Part shown: one piece after another, positions 4,599-7,383 of the stretch
Layout of the letters: every line of letters starts with the position of its first letter
Position numbering within the stretch: position 1 is the stretch's first letter
Origin: Bacteroidales bacterium GP4
GTDB taxonomy: Bacteria > Bacteroidota > Bacteroidia > Bacteroidales > Muribaculaceae
Direction of reading: 5' to 3'
Length of the DNA stretch: 7,383 nucleotides
Assembly (NCBI GenBank): GCA_001701065.1
Contig: DAAL01000041.1
Coordinates: forward strand, 1-7,383
The notes under the pieces: generated by a model
Database searches by the model: none
What the model was told of the DNA's origin: nothing
The model's input: the letters and a program-made list of their open reading frames with translations, nothing else
Translations under genes and position numbers: made by a program

Positions 4599-7310
4599 AT
4601 GAACTCAGGAAATTTCCAATCAGAATATTTTGATCCCGATGCAATGGATCGGGAATACGAACGTCGTCAGTCAGGCTACCGGAACACCCGTGAAGAATCG
4701 GCGGGAACTTCGCAAAAGGCTGAAACAAAGGACAAAAAGAAGAGCAAGGCAAACGTATTTGTACGATTTTTCACTGACCGTCGTACCAAAATGTTTGCAG
4801 GCATTGCTTCTATGTGCTGGGCAACCTATATGCTCATCTCGGCAATATCCTATTTCACTACATCGGGCGAGGACGATCAGAGCCTGGTCCTGAACCGCAC
4901 AGTGTCCGAAATGGCGGCACAGCCTGAGGAAGTGAGCAACGCCGGAGGCGCATTAGGCGCATTTATATCCCAAAGCATCTTTTCCAATGGCCTGGGAATA
5001 GGAGCGTTCGTGCTCATCTACTATTTCTTCGCGCTTGGATGGTGCATCCTTAACCGTAAGAAATTCGGATTCTGGTCGCTCACCATGAAAAGCCTTGTTG
5101 TGGCGATAACATTGTCGTTAGTGACAGGGTTAGTGACCTACAACAGCCACAGCTGGGTCTATTGGGGCGGCATACACGGTCATGAAGTCAACACATGGCT
5201 GCTAAACACCACCGGAGTTATAGGCGCAATACTTGTAAGCGCCCTTTTGGTGGGATTGGTCATAGCCATATATCTGAACGAACTGCGTTTGCTTTACGTC
5301 AATTACCGGCGCAGAGTCAACGCCTTCAACGCTAAAGTGGCTGCTGAACGCGCCCGAAAAGAAGAAGAACGCCGGAGAGTCCAGGAAACCCTTGACAATT
5401 CCGACAATACCATGGGCAATGTGACCCAGGAAGAAAACGAACCCGAGTACGAACCGGTTCAGCGACAGACAACCACGCCTCTCGCGACAAGCACTGTGTT
5501 TGACACATCCTATGCCGATGAGCCTCCCTACCGAGAGAAAGAAGTTCGTCCTGAGCCGCAACCTGTATCGGAACCCATAACACGTGCTGTCACAGTGCCG
5601 TCTTATACTGAACCGGTCAGCAGCTATCCCTCCGAGCCCATGACTGAAGAAAATGAAATGGCAAGCACAGTCTCGGAGTATGGAATTGCCGAAAATGATA
5701 TTGATTCTACTCCCGAAGAAGAAGACATCGAACCGGCGGACACAACCGGTGAAGTGGGCTTGACAATCACGGAAAACACCATTGAAGAAGCTGATAAGAT
5801 TGCGGAAAAGCCTTATGATCCCACCGCCGAGCTTTCACGCTTCCGCTTTCCGTCGATAGAACTCCTTGAGGACATCCAAATCAAAGAAAACAGCGTGGAC
5901 GAGCAGGAAATGGAAGAGAACAAAGAGCGCATCCAAAGCACTCTCGCCAACTATCAGATACCCATTTCCCACATCGAGGCTACCGTAGGCCCCACTGTGA
6001 CACTTTACGAGATTATCCCTGCCGAAGGAGTCAGGATTTCCAAAATCAAGAACCTTGAGGATGACATCGCACTGAGCCTTGCCGCCCTCGGAATACGTAT
6101 CATTGCCCCTATCCCCGGTAAAGGCACAATAGGTATCGAAGTGCCTAACAAGGAACCTCAGATGGTGCCTATCCGTTCGATAATCTCTTCCAAGAAATTC
6201 CAGGAATGCAAATACGAGCTTCCCATGGCAATGGGTGCCACCATATCCAAGGATGTGTTTATAGCCGACCTCACCAAGATGCCGCACGTGCTTGTGGCAG
6301 GTGCCACCGGACAAGGTAAATCAGTGGGGCTTAACACCATCATCGCCTCATTGCTCTACAAGAAGCATCCGGCTGAACTGAAATTTGTGCTTATCGACCC
6401 CAAGATGGTGGAATTCAGCATCTACTCGCGCTTGGAGCATCATTACATCGCAAAACTACCCGACGAGCAGGAAGCAATCATCACCGACCCCATGAAGGTA
6501 GTCGCCACCCTTTCCTCGCTATGCGTGGAGATGGACAACCGTTATGCGCTGCTGAAGGATGCCAATGTAAGAAATATAAAAGAATATAACGCTAAATTTG
6601 TTCAGCGTCGCCTTAATCCGGAAAAAGGACACCGCTATCTGCCTTATATAGTCATTGTGGTGGATGAGTTCGGCGACTTGATTATGATGGCTGGAAAAGA
6701 AGTGGAGACCCCTATAGCACGTATCGCCCAGAAAGCACGTGCGGTGGGAATGCACATGATTCTTGCCACCCAACGCCCGTCGACCAATGTGATTACAGGC
6801 ATCATCAAAGCCAACTTCCCGGGACGTATAGCCTTCCGTGTGGCTCAGATGGTGGACAGCCGCACAATCCTTGACCGTCCGGGAGCCAATCAGCTGATAG
6901 GTAAAGGCGATATGCTATTCTCCCACAACGGCGAGATGGACCGTGTGCAGTGTGCTTTTATATCCACTGAAGAAGTCGAAGCTATATGCGATTCCATTGA
7001 GGAACAGTACGGTTATCCCGAAGCCTATCCATTGCCTGAGGTAGAGGCTGAAGGAGACCTTGCAGGCAACTTAGGCTCGGTCAATGACCGCGACCCGCTG
7101 TTTGCCGAAGCGGCTGATTTCATAATAACTTCCAATACAGCCTCAACATCTTCGCTTCAAAGACGTTTTTCTATTGGTTACAACCGCGCCGGAAAGATTA
7201 TGGATCAGCTGGAAGCCGCCGGGATAGTAAGCGCAGCATCCGGGTCAAAACCACGCCAAGTGCTGGTGGACTCCATTCAGCTTAACCGCATTCTGCAAGG
7301 CGATGCTTAA
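4599..7310 (+). CDS. ftsK: DNA translocase FtsK
   Basis: FtsK is a division-septum ATPase that pumps chromosomal DNA and activates XerCD recombination at dif to resolve chromosome dimers. The 903-residue product has the full architecture. A charged N-terminal tail (1-64) precedes four membrane helices near 65-86, 131-151, 162-181 and 205-226. A basic/coiled stretch (about 235-262) and a Glu/Pro/Ser/Thr-rich linker (about 262-406) follow. The conserved motor starts near DPTAELSRF (407), with Walker A GATGQGKS (568-575, K574) and Walker B VIVVDEFGD (D689, E690). The C-terminal winged-helix gamma domain (about 832-897) includes LQRRFSIGYNRAGKIMDQLE, which should read KOPS-like orienting sequences and contact XerD. 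The ATG at 4599 is the first in frame after a TAA at 4572-4574. The gene has its own promoter, and a secreted-protein gene follows after 10 bases. The identification is secure. Confidence 0.98.
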   Translation: MNSGNFQSEYFDPDAMDREYERRQSGYRNTREESAGTSQKAETKDKKKSKANVFVRFFTDRRTKMFAGIASMCWATYMLISAISYFTTSGEDDQSLVLNRTVSEMAAQPEEVSNAGGALGAFISQSIFSNGLGIGAFVLIYYFFALGWCILNRKKFGFWSLTMKSLVVAITLSLVTGLVTYNSHSWVYWGGIHGHEVNTWLLNTTGVIGAILVSALLVGLVIAIYLNELRLLYVNYRRRVNAFNAKVAAERARKEEERRRVQETLDNSDNTMGNVTQEENEPEYEPVQRQTTTPLATSTVFDTSYADEPPYREKEVRPEPQPVSEPITRAVTVPSYTEPVSSYPSEPMTEENEMASTVSEYGIAENDIDSTPEEEDIEPADTTGEVGLTITENTIEEADKIAEKPYDPTAELSRFRFPSIELLEDIQIKENSVDEQEMEENKERIQSTLANYQIPISHIEATVGPTVTLYEIIPAEGVRISKIKNLEDDIALSLAALGIRIIAPIPGKGTIGIEVPNKEPQMVPIRSIISSKKFQECKYELPMAMGATISKDVFIADLTKMPHVLVAGATGQGKSVGLNTIIASLLYKKHPAELKFVLIDPKMVEFSIYSRLEHHYIAKLPDEQEAIITDPMKVVATLSSLCVEMDNRYALLKDANVRNIKEYNAKFVQRRLNPEKGHRYLPYIVIVVDEFGDLIMMAGKEVETPIARIAQKARAVGMHMILATQRPSTNVITGIIKANFPGRIAFRVAQMVDSRTILDRPGANQLIGKGDMLFSHNGEMDRVQCAFISTEEVEAICDSIEEQYGYPEAYPLPEVEAEGDLAGNLGSVNDRDPLFAEAADFIITSNTASTSSLQRRFSIGYNRAGKIMDQLEAAGIVSAASGSKPRQVLVDSIQLNRILQGDA

Positions 7311-7320
7311 ATTATAGCTT

Positions 7321-7383
7321 ATGAGAATTTGGAGATACCTACTAACGACACTTATAGCGGCTGCGGCTGCACTATCAGCAGGA
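7321..7383 (+). CDS. Exported protein, probably LolA-type lipoprotein carrier (3' end beyond window)
   Basis: Only the first 21 codons are visible. The ATG at 7321, 10 bases after the ftsK stop, opens a frame that runs to the window edge. It encodes MRIWRYLLTTLIAAAAALSA, with a short arginine-containing N-terminus, a hydrophobic core and small residues, which is a typical Sec signal peptide. No lipobox is seen in the visible part. The spacing implies co-transcription with ftsK. In E. coli lolA directly follows ftsK, and my recollection is that Bacteroidales keep a LolA-like gene there too, so a periplasmic outer-membrane lipoprotein carrier is the best guess. That product name rests on gene order, not on any LolA motif visible here. 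A coding start with a signal peptide is well supported; the identity is moderate. Confidence 0.6.
   Translation, partial: MRIWRYLLTTLIAAAAALSAG

Noticed and set aside
5202..6314. Minus-strand frames opposite ftsK, up to 159 codons
   Set aside because: They mirror the codon pattern of a well-conserved ftsK on the other strand, contain no recognisable domain, and have no minus-strand promoter.
1..7383. Mobile elements, CRISPR arrays, tRNA or rRNA genes, defence or biosynthetic systems
   Set aside because: No transposase, terminal repeats, spaced direct repeats or cloverleaf was seen. All genes are conserved housekeeping types with even composition, so nothing suggests transferred DNA.

Overview
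The window is a stretch of housekeeping chromosome from a member of the Bacteroidota, most likely order Bacteroidales and possibly Muribaculaceae-like. The family placement is inferred from protein resemblance recalled from memory. The phylum call rests on three points. The protein types are typical of Bacteroidales. Three of the intergenic regions carry the Bacteroidetes promoter signature TAnnTTTG, two of them with a TTG about 20 bases upstream. No start codon is preceded by a strong Shine-Dalgarno sequence. All genes lie on the + strand, coding is dense, and no gap exceeds about 180 bases.

Layout: (1) 1-1581, the 3' part of a YgiQ-family radical SAM gene whose start lies left of the window. 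(2) 1664-2239, efp (elongation factor P), behind its own promoter and followed by two hairpins, the second a good intrinsic terminator. (3) 2333-2923, a small uracil-DNA-glycosylase-superfamily protein. (4) 3053-3733, a DedA-family membrane protein with its own promoter. (5) 3779-4423, rpe (ribulose-phosphate 3-epimerase), 45 bases after dedA and closed by a strong intrinsic terminator. (6) 4599-7310, ftsK (septal DNA translocase), with a strong promoter and a roughly 70-base leader. (7) from 7321, the first 21 codons of an exported protein, probably the LolA lipoprotein carrier.

The genes do not form one pathway. They look like four or five short transcription units: ygiQ; efp; the glycosylase gene; dedA-rpe; and ftsK plus the downstream exported protein. 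They cover translation of proline stretches, DNA repair, membrane lipid transport, the pentose phosphate pathway, and chromosome segregation coupled to envelope building.

I found no mobile element, CRISPR array, tRNA, rRNA, defence locus or clear new system. The points most worth a second look are small: a PGKGP loop in EF-P, an 11-bp inverted repeat touching the dedA promoter, and a 15-codon ORF overlapping an inverted repeat in the ftsK leader.
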